A DNA stretch of 64,000 nt, from the NCBI GenBank assembly GCA_000310025.1, contig FN647938.1, positions 877,443 to 941,442 on the forward strand, written 5' to 3'. The first letter of the stretch is position 1; the number at the start of each line of letters is the position of its first letter. The position numbers were made by a program, and so were the translations under genes. Source of the stretch: Ectocarpus siliculosus. Lineage: Eukaryota; Sar; Phaeophyceae; Ectocarpales; Ectocarpaceae. A model generated the notes under the pieces. It did no database searches. It saw only the letters and a program-made list of their open reading frames with translations, and was not told the origin of the DNA. This document shows, piece by piece, positions 1 to 12,422 of this stretch.

Positions 1-2490
1 GCAGTACTCGGGTCTGACACGGCCATTACTCTGTCTCTCTCCCAATTTACATAGTCTATAGAGCAGATCTTCCTCAAAGAACGTATGCTGTAGTACTTTG
101 CTGGATGCCAGCTTTCTGCCGAGGTATCGCTTGCCTCGCCAAGCTGTCTGTAGGCTGTATGTAGATGAGTAACGAAATGACATCTCCGACGTTCAGGGAG
201 TCTGGCAAAGCAGCTGGCAACCAACGTTCCTGTTCACGCTTTCGGTTTGCGATTTTCGAGATCTCGATTCTCGATCTGTGCAGTTGTGCAGTTCACATCC
301 TTTTTACCCACCAGCCCCCCGCGTGCGCGAAGAGCCTAGGACTGGACACTGACGAAGGATCTTTAGTCTCAATTATGGCCGCTCCGAGTCCCAGAAGACA
401 GCCAGGAGGAACAAATACGGTATGTAGTGCGGAGACTCTTTGTGGGGTAGGTCTGTCGCTCCGAGGACAACCAAGGGATCTTTAAAATTTGGCCGTTCGC
501 TGAGCTGGTTGGCAGGCCCCGTTCCCCCAAGACCTGTACTGTAAAGCACTGTTATGGTTGTTCAACAACACAGCACTACATAGTCTACAAACATGTCAGG
601 TAGCTCTCCAAGAGTGGGGATACATGTGGTACTGCAGGACACACCATCGCGCGTATGCGGCGGAGGAATCAAGAGTGTCCGTTTTGCACCTGCACCTACA
701 CTATATTGCTGCTGTTACACCTTGCACCCATTGACATATTTCAAACTCAAGATGCCTGGATTATTTGACTGGATTGTCGGGATTCCGGGGAATTGAGTTT
801 GAAATACCGCGCGGAGATTCCTGAACCATGGGTCGGGAATTTCCGGCTGGATCTTTGTTCCCGAATAAATATTCAGAGGGGTGTTTTGGCCCGATTACAA
901 ATTTATTCAGGAAGGATCTTTAGCTTTTTGTACCTCCGCCCGTGACAGAAGGGAGGGACAGCTCGCACGACGGTATCAACCGCACGGACACCGCTACCAC
1001 TCGAACAGCTACCACCGTGCAAGCTTGCTAGCCAGCGCGGCTTCTACCTCGGAGGCTGTCCCACCCCTCCGTCCTCCTGCTTGAGATATATCACAGATGG
1101 TGCATCACTCCTCGTCTATGCATTCTACTACAGCACATCAGCACAGCAAAAAACACCGCAACTTGTCTTGAAAAACCCAACGGCTCCGCCCATCAGCCGC
1201 TCCCTCCAGGTGTTCGCAGCTGGCAATCTCGCTCAGACGCAAATAACGGCAGAGGACGGACACAAAACCTAGACCCGCACCCCCAGAGCTTTGACACCGC
1301 GCACACGCAAGTATTCATATGTAGGTATGCATGGCTTCATGAATCTCTCATCCGGTTATGCATCGATCCTCTGCTGTTGTCGCTCAAGAATCGGTTGTGG
1401 TGTGTTTTTTCTTTTCAAAGGCTCTTCTCCGCTTGGTGACTTCTCCGCTTGGTGACATAAGTATGCATACATCATAACCATCGACCGTGAGAGTGCCCTC
1501 CTGAAAGGTGCATGGTTAAACTGGGGCATGAGTGGCTAGGGTGTACGTGTCTGGTGTGTGTGCTTTGTGTTGGCAGCGAGCCGGGGCTGCCTGTTGATGT
1601 GTTCATCATCCTGTTCATCATGCATGCATGCGATATTTCAGCCAGCTGCCCAGCTGGAGAGAGAGGGAAAATAGCATCTCGCTGCGTGGTGTCGCTCTGC
1701 CTCTCTCTTGAAACACATCCCAACCACATACATACGTAGTCTCAACACAGGCGTGCGTATTCTTTCAACATAGTTCGCTGACAGCAGCGTAGCAGTTATG
1801 AAAGTCTCCCGTCTCTCCAAGTTGGCCTCTCTCTCCAACGTACTGTGCTGTATGCTGCTGCAGCGCAGTACTTATGTGTGGCAGCAAGGTGTGCGCACGG
1901 AGTTTCGGATTACTGTACACGTCATGTTTTGGAATATTAACCTCGGAACAGCCATATATCAAGGCCTCCCCGTTCAAAGATATGTACCCCACGAGTTTGA
2001 AATAGAACTTGGATTTCCACGGAGATTCCTGAACCATGGTTCGGGACAAAAATAGCAAAATAAATATCAAGGAACCGGGAACGCGAGTTTGAAATACGTC
2101 ACATAAATAGGGCAATTTTTTTGTAAGACACGGAAGAACTTCCAACGTCGTCTGTTTTTCCCCCTGGGGACAACACACATGTGTCACCCATGCCTGTGCT
2201 CCGAGATTGGGAGGAACCCTCCGAACGATTGGAACCCCATCCCTCTAACAGATGGGGAAGATGACGTGCTCCGGCCACGCCGGAGAAGACAGTTATTCTT
2301 GGGATGAGCTATGGTTCATCCTTGGGATGAATCGTTCACAGAAGCAGCCACTGGAGGTCGCTTGGGCGTCCTCCGATGGGCACGAGAGCTAAGGTTGCCC
2401 ATGGGCCAAAGGGGAGTTGCAGGGGTTTGACAGCCAATGTTAAACAGCCCGAAAATGTTGTCCATCCGGGAAAATGATCCATCATATAGA
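1..2490. other. Unassigned non-coding stretch
   Basis: No ORF here has recognisable motifs or consistent codon structure; the longest frames are short and overlap on both strands. The only structure I can see is a pair of degenerate repeats (annotated separately) and a tandem duplication of 'ttctccgcttggtgac' at about 1424-1456. It is probably old intergenic or transposon-derived sequence. Confidence 0.4.
786..2097 (+). repeat. Dispersed degenerate repeat pair (786-850 and 1993-2097)
   Basis: The phrase 'gagtttgaaata' followed by 'ggagattcctgaaccatgg' and 'tcggga' occurs at about 786-838 and again at about 1993-2045, with another 'gagtttgaaata' at 2083-2094. The copies have diverged. They look like remnants of one repeat family, but no element boundary is visible. 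Confidence 0.4.
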
Positions 2491-2501
2491 GGACGGATAC
2501 C

Positions 2502-3319
2502 ATGGCAACACAGGGTGCATGCATGTCGGTTGATCTCGACACCACCGCAGATCCCGCTGCGATGGCGAAACTGAAGGAGGACTTTCAGGCTGACACGCCT
2601 GTCAGCCCGGTCACGGCAGGAGAGCAGGGGAGCTCTCCTGCTGCAGGCACGCTCCCGGCGCCGAGGGAGACGAATGATGGTGGTGGCACACCTACTTTGT
2701 CTCTCTCCGCTGGGGGTCCATTCGGAACACCGAGTAAGAGTACCGCGGTGTCGCCTGGAGCCAGTAAGGGTACTGGTTCCGGCGGCATCCCCCGTCAGAT
2801 TGCCGATGTGTCTCTCAGGAGATCGCCGCTGTGGCTGTCCCTCGGCTTTCAACCGCCGAACTCGAGGCACGTGCGTCTCGAAGAGAGACTGGAACAAGCA
2901 ATTGCCTTGGCAGAGGCGGTTCCGCGTGCCAGATCGGAACGTCTGCGCAAAGCACGGGAAGAAGAGGAACGGCTGGAGGCTCAGCGATACACCGCGTTGT
3001 TGGCAGAAGCACAGCGTGAGCACACGGCATGGATGGCATCTGCCTCTGGGACGGCCCGTGATCTCGAAAAGCAGTTGTAGCACGTTTGCAAGCCGCAGAA
3101 AATTTCCCGGAACTTTCTGACGTTACCGTTGCAGTTTCTGCTGCTGCCGCCGCTGCCCCTGCTGCCGCTGTTGCAGCTCCTGTTGCAGCTCCTGTTGCAG
3201 CTGCCGCTGCTCCTGCTGCAGCGACTGCTGTAGCTGCCGCGCCACCTGTTGATGGGCACGACGCTCTCGGCAGAATCACTGAAATCCTCTCGCACAGCAG
3301 CACCATACACATCACATAG
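2502..3319 (+). pseudogene. Broken Ala-rich, coiled-coil ORF of unknown function (gag-like?)
   Basis: An ATG ORF at 2502-3080 encodes 192 residues. It has a Ser/Thr/Gly/Pro-rich low-complexity first half, then a charged helical stretch rich in Glu, Arg and Ala (about residues 125-190) that looks like a coiled coil. It ends at TAG 3078-3080. A second frame carries on immediately after it (about 3077-3319) with a short charged segment and then an Ala/Pro/Val-rich tract, as if one reading frame had been broken by an indel near 3075. No enzyme motif is visible. A charged N-terminal region followed by low complexity fits a retrotransposon gag start, but it could equally be a lineage-specific protein. 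Nothing recognisable follows it, so its function is unknown. Confidence 0.35.
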
Positions 3320-3355
3320 ACAACATACGATACAACCAGCACAGCAGTATACGGA

Positions 3356-3888
3356 CTGCTGTAGGCTAAGGGCAGCCAAAGGCATACATCATGGGAGGCG
3401 TTGGGTGGGACTCTTGCGGCCCGTTACCTGCTGTCGGCAGCACAAGCGAGTGACGACGCAAGTCAATCCGCGGTCCGTCTTCATCACACCCTCAACCTAC
3501 CGATCTTTGGAACTTCCCGCACAGACGCATCCCCACAACAGAGAAAACGAGGCCCAAACACTGCTGTAGGCCAAGGCCGGCCAAAGGCACACATCATGGC
3601 TGGTGTCGGAAGCTATTTTTTAGACCCCGAGGCCTACTGCTAGCAGCGTAAGCGAGGGAACATGCGAGTGCACACAAGTCAGATCTCTGTCTGCTGTCTC
3701 TTCGTCTGCCGGCCGATCTTTGCTTCCATAACAGACACACCCCAGAAACAGAGACAAGTGAGACGTACACAGCGCTGTAAGCCACGGGCGGCCAAATACG
3801 CACGTCGTGGGAGGGGTCGGGACCAATTTTTAGAGCCTGTTGCCCTCTGCTAGTAGCGAAAGCGAAGAAAGCAAGTGCGCACCCATGC
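3356..3888 (+). repeat. Degenerate tandem repeat, about 205-211 bp, 2.5 copies
   Basis: The units begin near 3356, 3561 and 3772 with variants of 'ctgctgtaggccaagg' followed by 'ggccaaaggcacacatcatgg'. Each unit also carries a 'ctactgctagcagcg'-like block and a 'ccacaacagagaaaac'-like block. Copies are strongly diverged, so the array is old. Confidence 0.6.
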
Positions 3889-3951
3889 ACAGCAGCAGCA
3901 GCAGCGGCAGCAACAACAGCAAGCAGCAAGCAGCAGCAGCAGCAGCAGCAC
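3889..3951 (+). repeat. Interrupted (CAG)n microsatellite
   Basis: CAG triplets are interrupted by CGG, CAA and AAG. No reading frame with other support runs through it. Confidence 0.8.
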
Positions 3952-4668
3952 TGCTGCCGCTGAGCTGATGATGATGAGAGCTAAACAGCTCTCCCATTCA
4001 TCCCCTGACTGACTGGTGGTATCGGGTGAGGTGTGAGCGTGCGCACTGGTGACCTACTACGTGGTGGCGTAGGCTCCATCCATATCTATCTACGCTTGCT
4101 TTGATGTCTCTCTTTTCGCGCTTCGCGCGAAATATATATGTATTTTTTTGTTGGACCCCTATGTATGGGAGGGCAGCCACACCTTTTGCCTGCATGCAGG
4201 GGAACGCGCGCAGATCCTGTAAACTAATGTAAGCACCCCACCAAGGGTGGGTAGGGGCTCTCACGGAGAGGACCCCTTCTGTGTGACGACGGATTGGAGC
4301 TCCTACGCGGCAGAAATTGTCAGGGCATTTGGAGGTACATGTAGACATGTGAGCGTGCTTGACCATGGCTATTTGGCGTCGTCACATGCTATGACGTGAC
4401 GTCATCATGCAAGATTTGGGCGTTGACCAAGAGAAAGAGAACAACGGGCAACACCTCTGTGGTCGGACAAGAGAGCTCAAATCTCATTGCAAAATGATGT
4501 GAGCGCTGAATTGAAGAAGTCAAGACACCACAAATATACAATCGAAAGTCGGAACTATACTGTATCGATCCAGGCTAAGGCATACCTGGTACTACGTATG
4601 CCGTTGCTGTATTGTAATAAGCATTTATTCGAGTGCGAACTACATACGGACGGGCACAGCAGTCGCGA

Positions 4669-4893
4669 TATACCGCAAGAGTCGGAGAGATGGCGCCCCC
4701 GTGTTAACGCTTTTTTGTAGCGTGTTTCTCCACAACTAGGAGGGCGCGAACACCAACCGATACCTCTCAGGAAAGCCCTCGACGAGATGTTTCCAAAACT
4801 ACCCTTTTCGGCAGTGGTACCCCCCTGGTTGTGGAGAAATACGCTATACAAAAACGCTAATACGGGGGTGCCATCTCTCCAACTCTTACGGTA
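4669..4893. mobile_element. MITE-like foldback element with about 70-bp terminal inverted repeats
   Basis: The left arm runs from 'taccgcaagagtcggagag' (about 4671) through 'tagcgtgtttctccacaac' (about 4737). It is the imperfect reverse complement of the right arm, from 'ttgtggagaaatacgctat' (about 4818) to 'ccaactcttacggta' (about 4892). About 80 bp of unique sequence separates the arms. There is no coding capacity. The size and long imperfect arms are typical of a non-autonomous DNA transposon, but I could not fix a target-site duplication. Confidence 0.65.
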
Positions 4894-6150
4894 TGGTATG
4901 TCTTGTAACTCCCAACCCGAGCCGTAAACACTCTATCTCACACCAAACGACCCTATTCATCGAGAGGCCCATCTACGTCTTATATATTTGATGAAGACAG
5001 CGCCAGTCAGCGCCCGTGCATCACTCCCAGGTTCTAGCGCAATTCACTCTAGTATCTGATTTCGCGAATGTCGATTGAGCTTGGATCGACACCAAAGAAA
5101 ATCCGCCTCGATTTTCGGGACAACCAGTGATCATCCACATCAACTGAGTGTTCATCCAAGCCATCATCCAACGATACCCGAAAAACATACCCGTTCGCCT
5201 ACCACCAATCGGGCCGCAAATTCTGACATGTTCGTCTTCGAGAAGGCGGGCAGCACGCCCACCAGGACGTGCGGAATCTGAAGATCCAGTTTGTCTTGCT
5301 CGTGGCCGGCGAAAAAGAAAAAGAACTACCAAACCGTCGTCATCATCAACGTGCAAACGGCCTGTGTTCGACAGATCGCGAATCTCCGAGAGAGATAAGG
5401 CCGCCGAGCGGATGGAATAAGGTCCATGAAATCCGATCGAAGGACCGAAGGCCGACAAACAAGAGGATGTGAAACGAATGACCGCATCGCAAACGGGTTC
5501 GTGACGCTGCTCGCTGCGCAGTCAGTAGGAAAGAAGTGCTCTACAGACGCCCTCACGTCCAAGTCGGCAGAAGAATGCAAGACTGCCTCAACTGGAGAAA
5601 ATAAGTCAGGGGGTGTCGAGGACGCAGTATCCAGCCCGGTAGAGGGTAGCGTGGGAGCGTTCGGAAGCGGATTGTCGTGGGAGTTCAAACTAAGCTCGGT
5701 GAGGACTCCGAAGAGCCCAAAGGTCTAGACAACGGCAGGGCAGCTTCAAGATAAGAGGCCGTTCGTATCGGAGACTTGGAATCCAGACCAGGAGCCGGGG
5801 GCGCGAAAAGATTCGGTAGCAAACCAGGGAGCGGTCGAAACCAAAACCATACTCGGTGAAACTGTAGAAGGGGCCGAAGGCACCGTCGTGGACCGACAAG
5901 GCGGTCAAACCGGGGCGGAAAGCCGCCGTAAAATAGGTGATAACGATTTTTCAGAAACCATACCCAACGGGAGGTACGTAGCGGCGTGCCAGCCTCCAGC
6001 ACAGTTCGGCGACGAGTCTGTGTCCAATTTGAATTGGCGGGGCGGAGGGTCGGACATGAGTCTACAGCGACAGAAGAAGCGGACATCGACTCGAGGGCTC
6101 GCGAGCAGAAGCATCATCCAAGCACAAATTAACGTGCAGAGTCGAACGAA
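4894..6150. other. Unassigned sequence downstream of the minus-strand gypsy relic
   Basis: Given the orientation of the adjacent relic, this is where its integrase end would be expected. I could not find a zinc-finger HHCC motif, a DDE signature or any continuous frame on either strand. It may be eroded retrotransposon sequence or unrelated DNA. Confidence 0.3.
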
Positions 6151-8397
6151 TCAACAGGGGGCCGGTTGTGACTGTAGACGAGGAAGCTCCAATTGCCGTG
6201 GGCGGCAAGCGAGCAACATCCCAAACGCATAGACAGGCATGAAGATCGGATGCTTGAACCCGGGGCCCTTGCTGTCGGGCATCGCCGAAATCAGCCATGG
6301 AAGGGGAATGCCCACGCAAGATCGAACCTGAGGAGCTCGGGCCGAGCCTACGCAAGCCAACACCAGCGGCGCACTAGAGCGGCGCACTAGAGCGTATAAA
6401 TTTATATGAAAAACGAGGTCTCGTCGTCCCCCAGCCGAGGTTAAACGACCGCGACCGGAACGGTCACGTTGCGTTACGTCTAGAAAGGAAACTGATGTTT
6501 CCATAAGCCGAGCCCTTGCGGTACTCCAGAGCGTATTTGTAGGCGGTGAGAAGCTCGAGCCAACGTTGAACGCACGCATCGTTCTCACCCACCTTAGCAA
6601 AATGCTCAAGAGATTTTCGATCCGTGATAAAACGGCAGTACTGTAGGTACTACCCCAGGCAGTCGCGCAGTCGTTCGATACAACACACGATGCTGCCCGC
6701 CTCGAGATCGAGGAGGGTACAACGACGCCCGGAGTCCGAAGTAGAACGGCTGATGAAGACGCGTATGGAGCCATCAGGCTGTTCTTGCTCAACAGCCCCG
6801 CCCACCAAATATATTGCAACCAGCTTCACAAAAGATGAAAAGATCGCGAGCCGTCCGAAACGGGCATCCGAATCTGTATACACCAAGACAGGAGGGTTGG
6901 CGAACTCGCAAAGAAGAAACGAGGACGGCTTGTTTCACGGAAGGGGTGAACATTAACTCCACTTGTTTTGTGCCGAGAGTATTCAGCGCCCGAATGTGTT
7001 CCACCATGTTCGGAAGAGACGTCCGGTAGCTGCTGAGATCACCACCAAAGAGATTGCAACATTGCTTGGCGTCCTTGGGCATCGCAATTTAGGTGAGGGC
7101 AGCAACCTTGGCACTGTTCAAGCGAACACCGTCAGGGGACATGCTGTATACCCGAGGAAGTCCGAGTACCTTAGCCCCAATAGTGACTTTCGGGGGGATC
7201 AGTTCCAAAGTATGCGCACGCAACCACTCAAAGAGCTACCATCAAAGGCAGGCTAATATCATCCAAGACGATCACTACTATCAAAGGCGGGCGTGTCATC
7301 CAAGATGATCAAATCATCCAAACAAGATGCGACACCGTGGAGATTTGTGATGTCGTCATTTGCAACGTTGCCCAACCACCCGGGAGCAGAAGAGCTGTCT
7401 TGTGGCATCCTCAGTTACTCAAAGGACCCAGGTGAAGTCACACACGCCGTCAGGGGGTTGGTATCACAATAATGGACCGTGGTTGGTGAAATGAAATTCT
7501 ATCGTCCTTTCAAGAGCTCATCCAATGCACCATCGGCTCGAGTAATCGGACACTGGCTCAAAGAACAGAGCTCGTTAAGCTTGCGATGATCAACGGTGAT
7601 GCAAACACCACCGGACTTCTTTCGTACCACAGCCGACGGGCTCGAGAACGTCGAAGTCGGATTTTGGGTCAGGCTAGCCTCACGAGAGTGGGGGAGCCGT
7701 CGCTGCGCACCAAATCAGTCCTCACGAGGCGGTGCTCTGGAAGAAGGCGAATGGAATGCTGCCTTGCAGAGGGGAGTTGAAAGCTGGAGACACATTGTGA
7801 GCAAATACAATGGCACCACAGCGGTCCCGGTGAGCCAAGGGAAGCTCACCATAAACACGGTCACCAGGGCGTTTGGAACGCAAAGTGCGGTAGGTGCGAC
7901 CGAATCCAGCTATCTCGGCCACGCGGCACGATATGGTGCATGGCACCGACCGTCAGGAACATGATCCCAAACAGCAAGAGAAGAAGCAGGGAAATTCCTA
8001 CGGAGAAATCGCACGCTCAATCATACAACAGTCCACTTTTTAAGGGGGATATTTCGCCGAAATCGCCACAACAACGGTGTTGTTTGCACTTCTTAGACAA
8101 TGTAGAAACAACTGAAATATCTTTCATGGCGTCCCACCTGCCAGCACTAATGACAGACGCGGGAACCCCCGTGTCCAGCAGTGAAACACATCCAGAATGG
8201 GCGGAAACGGAACCATAAGTGAGGATCTTGATGGAAAACGAATCGCCATCGATAGTAGCAACGCCACGCACACCCAGTCCTTGCTCGTGACCCCGCGCCG
8301 CCAGCCCAATCAGATGCTGGGCCGCGACCCAGCGTGAATTCGTTGCATTCCAACGTCCTGGCTGCGTAATCGGCGAGCTCAGACTTCCCTGCGGCCC
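6151..8397 (-). pseudogene. Decayed Ty3/gypsy pol relic (protease, RT, RNase H)
   Basis: Read on the minus strand, the gypsy order can be followed through many frames. A retropepsin-like active site (SLLDTGVPASVIS) lies at about 8130-8180. RT finger sequence (GGVCITVDHRKLNELC) lies at about 7555-7610. The palm, with 'MPQDSSSAPGW' and then 'CLDDLIILD' in place of the usual YLDD, lies at about 7290-7410. The post-RT segment (MPKDAKQ...GG..SYR..LPNM) is near 7000-7080, and the RNase H region, including 'LDLEAGSIV' and 'FITDRKSLEHFAKVGEND', lies at about 6500-6730. There are numerous stops and frameshifts. The element is an old, inactive copy abutting a second relic in the opposite orientation near 8390. 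Confidence 0.8.
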
Positions 8398-9797
8398 CTG
8401 TGCCGCCAAAACCGCCGGCAACGGAACTGTTGGAACGACTCTCGGATGAACAGCAAGCTAGTTTCCGTGGTGTGTGGAAACGCTTTCCTACGCATTATCG
8501 CGATGTTGCCGTTGATTTTTATGACGCGAGTTGAATCCATGATGCCGTTGCCAGCTGTGCTGTGTGAGTTGCCGGATGAGTCATCACGGTCGCCATCCGA
8601 GTTTGGTTGTTGTTCCGTGAGCCCGTTTCGTTTGGCCGCGCCCCCCTGGCGCGAAACCGCTGGCTTTGTGTTCTTGTCGGGTCAACGCTTTGGTGGAGAA
8701 AAAATGCCGATACCATTCTCGACCAATACCTTGCTGCGGTGCTTTTCTAGCACTCGCAATCGCCGTGGGCGCAATCGTCTGGTTGTCGTCCCCAACAGGG
8801 ATGGCCATTTGTGGCTGACCGTGAACTAAAGCTCAGAAATCTGACCAGCCTTGGCCAGCAACTGCAGCCGCGTCTTGGCGGCATCATCGATTCTCTACAC
8901 AAGGGCGAGGTGCTTGGCATTATCGACTTACCCGCCTGTCACCAGATCACGGTGGACGAAGATACGGTGCAGCTCATCGCGATTTGTACGCCTATGCAGC
9001 TATTCGCGTTGACCTGGATGCCCCAGGCGAGCTCCGCCGCACCGTCGTGGTTCACCATGGTCATCAACGAGGTGGTAAAAGGTAGGTGTGGACCAATATT
9101 CTGGCTTACTTAGCCAATATGATTGTGCTTGACGCTAGCCCGATCCAACATGTCGCCAAATTGCGGTTATTTTTCGAGCGTCTGTGCGCGCAAGTATGCC
9201 CTCAAGCCTTCTCCTGTCAAGTCTCGTGTCGGCGCTAAGGGAGCTGTTTCTGTAGGTCACACCATCTCTCTTACGGGCACTAGCCCTCGCGTCGATAAGG
9301 TTGAAGCCCTCACGATGCCGCTGCCGGCACACGTCAAGCAGCTGGGTTCCTTGCTGGGTGGGATTTCGCAATACGTTCATCAAGGATCTGGCCATGCGCG
9401 TTGAACCACTCACCAACCTCCTGCGTAAAGACGGGTAATTTCGTAGTACGCCGGATATGCCGAACGCTGTGAAGGCACCCTTGGGGGACTTCTTCGAGCG
9501 TCCGGTTTTAGCCTTCACGGATTGGGAAGCTGTCGCGGATGGTAGCCGCCCTCTCTGCCCGTGCTGGCACGCTTTGGGGATGGTTTCGGGGCGTCGCTCG
9601 AACAAGAATATCGGCCTATGGGTCTGTCCGCTCCATTATTTTTGTGAGCCGGGCTAGGCTGGGGGCTGAGCGCAACTGGACGTGTTTGGACTTAGAAGTC
9701 GGGAGTATCGTCAAGGCAATTAAACGCTTACGGGGATACCGGTGGTCCACACACGGTTTGATTAAGTCAGATCACAAGGCCGCAAGGCCGTGGAGAG
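8398..9797 (+). pseudogene. Decayed Ty3/gypsy pol relic, block 1: RT and RNase H
   Basis: It starts with a pre-RT linker (LSDEQQASFRGVWKRFP). RT follows at about 8811-9110, including 'LGIIDLPACHQITVDEDT' and 'WMPQASSAAPSWFTMVINE'. The polymerase motif that should read YLDD-V-I-V-F-D reads YLANMIVLD at about 9100-9130, so both catalytic aspartates are gone. A post-RT block ('VGHTISLTGTSP', 'VKQLGSLLGGISQYV') is at about 9255-9380. RNase H sequence ('VLAFTDWEAVADGSRP' and 'LDLEVGSIVKAIKRLRGY') is at about 9500-9745. At 9797 the relic is interrupted by a gag-only LTR element and resumes at 12788. This block needs at least four frame changes to read through. Confidence 0.8.
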
Positions 9798-10165
9798 TGT
9801 TCGTGAGGTGGATTATGCCATCCTTACGAAGGCTACTGCGGTAGTACTCATGTGTGGTTTTGAGCTATGCAGGTGCGCAAGTGCGTGACCGTCCATCGGT
9901 CATTTGGATCTTCGGGGTATCTCCGGTAGTAGGATCTTTGGCAAGTTGTCGCGCATTCCTTGCTGTCATGTATTCCGAGTTCCGAATGCATCTTGCGACT
10001 GTTGCTCGCGTGCCTCGGTGTTTGTGATGCACCTGGGTGCCCACTCTCTTCCGTTGCTTGTGTCTACGAGGACGACCAATAATAAAACGACTTTACCATC
10101 TCTTCACATTGTCAAACGGGACAGCCGTGCTCATCCAGCAGCACTCGGCTTGGGGCCAATCAACA
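9798..10165 (+). repeat. 5' LTR of the gag-only element (368 bp)
   Basis: It has canonical TGTT...AACA ends and is preceded by GAGAG. By eye it matches the 3' LTR throughout, except for three extra bases near 10080. Confidence 0.93.
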
Positions 10166-10215
10166 CTCTAGAGTTCTTGTGGCGTTAACGTCATAGTCTA
10201 GTGCGGTATACACAC

Positions 10216-11180
10216 ATGTCTTCGAACGACTCTGTGAACTCTGGCGGGGGCGAGGCTGGCCCGACTCATGAGGAGCTTAGGACGGCCATCGACGACGCCG
10301 TGGGCGACGCCAGCACCAGAATGGAGAAGATGGTGACGGAGAAACTGGAAGGCATCATGAACACCTTGTCCCGGTTAGTGCCCGGGACACCGCCCGCCGG
10401 AAGTGCGACCGCAGCGGGCGGCGGGGGGGAGTCACAGGGGAGGACGCACGCCTTCCCTGGCGCGGGTCAGCTAGACCAAGCGCCGAATACCGGACGAGGG
10501 CTCGAGGGAGCGAGAGGACTGCGAGGCCCGGAACCACGAGAGCCTACACCACACGGTGCTATCTCGCGAGAGGGAATCAGCAGAGAGGAGCAAGCTTCAC
10601 GGTATGCTTTCAGCTCGCATGCCCGTATCCCACGACTGAAACAGTTGGACTTCAACGGAGACGAGAAAAACTGGCTGATGTTCCGAAACGATTTCATTAC
10701 GCAGGTTCAGACTTGTGGGATGGGTCGCTCGTGTATGCACGGTTCCTCGATGCGCTTTCCCCGGAATTTGAGATTCAAAAGCAACAGCTGCTCGCCCAGA
10801 AAACACTCGATGAAGAAGAGATTTTGAGAGTGCTTCGAACACGGGCTGGGCAACTGAAAGCGGAGGAAAAGAAGGGGAAGAGTGATCGGCGAGCGAACCA
10901 TCATGCGTTCGTAGCAGTAGAGGGGAAGGGGGGAGGAAAGAGACGTCCGAAACAAAACCGAGGTTACGAAGAGGCGAATATAGCTAGCGATAAGAGAGTC
11001 AAGTGCTACGTCTGTGATGGTGACCACTATGCGAGTGCATGCCCAGAGAAGCTTTGCCAGAGGTGCGGAAAAAAGGGGCACAACGCGAAAAACTGCCCAT
11101 CGAGAACTGAAACTGCAGTCGCCGCGATTGAAGTTGGAGTCGGTGGTGTTGAGTTAGACGTCGCATACGAAGCACTCTGA
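10216..11180 (+). pseudogene. Gag with two CCHC zinc knuckles, frame-broken
   Basis: The ATG at 10216 is the first ATG of the frame after the 5' LTR. Frame 1 encodes a Gly/Pro-rich N-terminal region and a gag core start (LKQLDFNGDEKNWLMFRNDF). At about 10712 homology jumps to another frame (LWDGSLVYARFLDALSPEFE). That frame continues through a basic stretch to two zinc knuckles, CYVCDGDHYASAC and CQRCGKKGHNAKNC, and ends at the TGA closing at 11180. The core resembles the UBN2-like gag of Copia elements, although segments between 'FITQV' and 'LWDGS' appear to be missing. The protein would package element RNA. The break suggests this copy cannot make a full Gag by ordinary translation. Confidence 0.75.
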
Positions 11181-12422
11181 TGTTGTCTAGATCTGTTTTC
11201 CCAGCGGTGCATCAACGCCCGTTCGCTTTCGTGCCTTGCGTGCAATTCGGCTCGTCGGCATTTCCCCATCAAGAGCCGATTTTGATGATACGACTGACGA
11301 AAGTACAAAGGGGAATTTTTTCTGGCCTGTTACTTTTCCGCCGTTCGCTCGTTGTTTTTTTTTTTTTGTGTGTTCGATCGGGATACGAACGCAGTCCACG
11401 AAACTCGATGTTGCCTGTCCGGTATACCATGCGCATCTCAGTAACTAACCGCGTAGGTTGAGCCATGATGAGGCTTATTGCACGATGAAATACTGAGGAT
11501 GGTGTGGCATTCCGTTGTCGTCTCACTTTGAGGAATGGTGATCCGCAGGGCACTGCGGTCACACCAATTTGATTGATGATGTTCGGAATTATTTTGCCTG
11601 AAATCAGGGAGGGCTGATGAATGACGCCTTTTTCCGTGATAGATGGCTACCAGCGTCTCTCATATTAGCAGGTACCGGCAGGCTGGTTGATGAACTGTTT
11701 GTGATTGATATGCTGCTTCGATCGTCCTCTGATGTGTAGGCTGAGAGGGGGCACCCTCCCCTAACATGTGGTTGATTGCCCTTTTATATGATCTTTCATT
11801 GATGTACAGACCGAGGGGGGCACCCCTCACTGTCATGTGATCGACAATGGTGATCGGGGTTGGTTGCAGACGCGCCCCGTTGCTAACAGCAGCTGGATAC
11901 AGCAGTAGGGATCCTGTTGCTGGGAGGGAGTTACTTGTGAAGGAGTAGCAAAAAATGTCTAGGTCCAGTGTCTCTCGAAGCGGGGTACCGTTGTGGTTGA
12001 GATACTGCTTGATCTTCCTCTTGGTTGATCGCCCTCTATAAAAATGTCATTTAGCGATGTAGCGTTAGGTTTTACGTTTTTCCGCTGCAATTTGGCATTG
12101 GTGCTTGTGGCCTTAGGCGCGCCGCGGTGCTGACAGCAACTCGATACAGTAGGGATCCTGTTGGCTGGGAGGGGACTACTTGAAAAGGGGTAGTACAAAT
12201 GCCTGACAGTTGTAGACGTGTAGGTTTGCAACTTTGTGACTGCTGTGTTGATTGTGTTGACAGTTCAATCAGCAGGATGACCCGTGGGGGCGGAGGGTTT
12301 TGATCCGGTGGCCGGGTTTCCCTTCGTTTGTTTTATTTTTGTTTCTTTTTGGAGTTTTCTATGAGTACCCTGAGCGCTTTGGTTTTGAGAGCATTCGTTA
12401 TGATGTACAGAATCAGGGAGGG
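11181..12422 (+). other. Non-coding interior of the gag-only element, with internal repeats
   Basis: No pol motif is seen in any frame. Two pairs of diverged internal repeats are visible. One contains 'cagtagggatcctgttg' with 'gctgggaggg' (about 11900-11930 and 12145-12175). The other contains 'tgatgtgtaggctgag' or 'tgatgtacagaccgag' followed by a 'gggggcaccc' block (about 11730 and 11800). A T-rich run lies at 11357-11367. Confidence 0.6.

Noticed and set aside
2316-3083. Minus-strand 255-codon ORF
   Set aside because: It is Arg/Cys-rich without motifs and overlaps a plus-strand ORF with more protein-like composition; likely chance.
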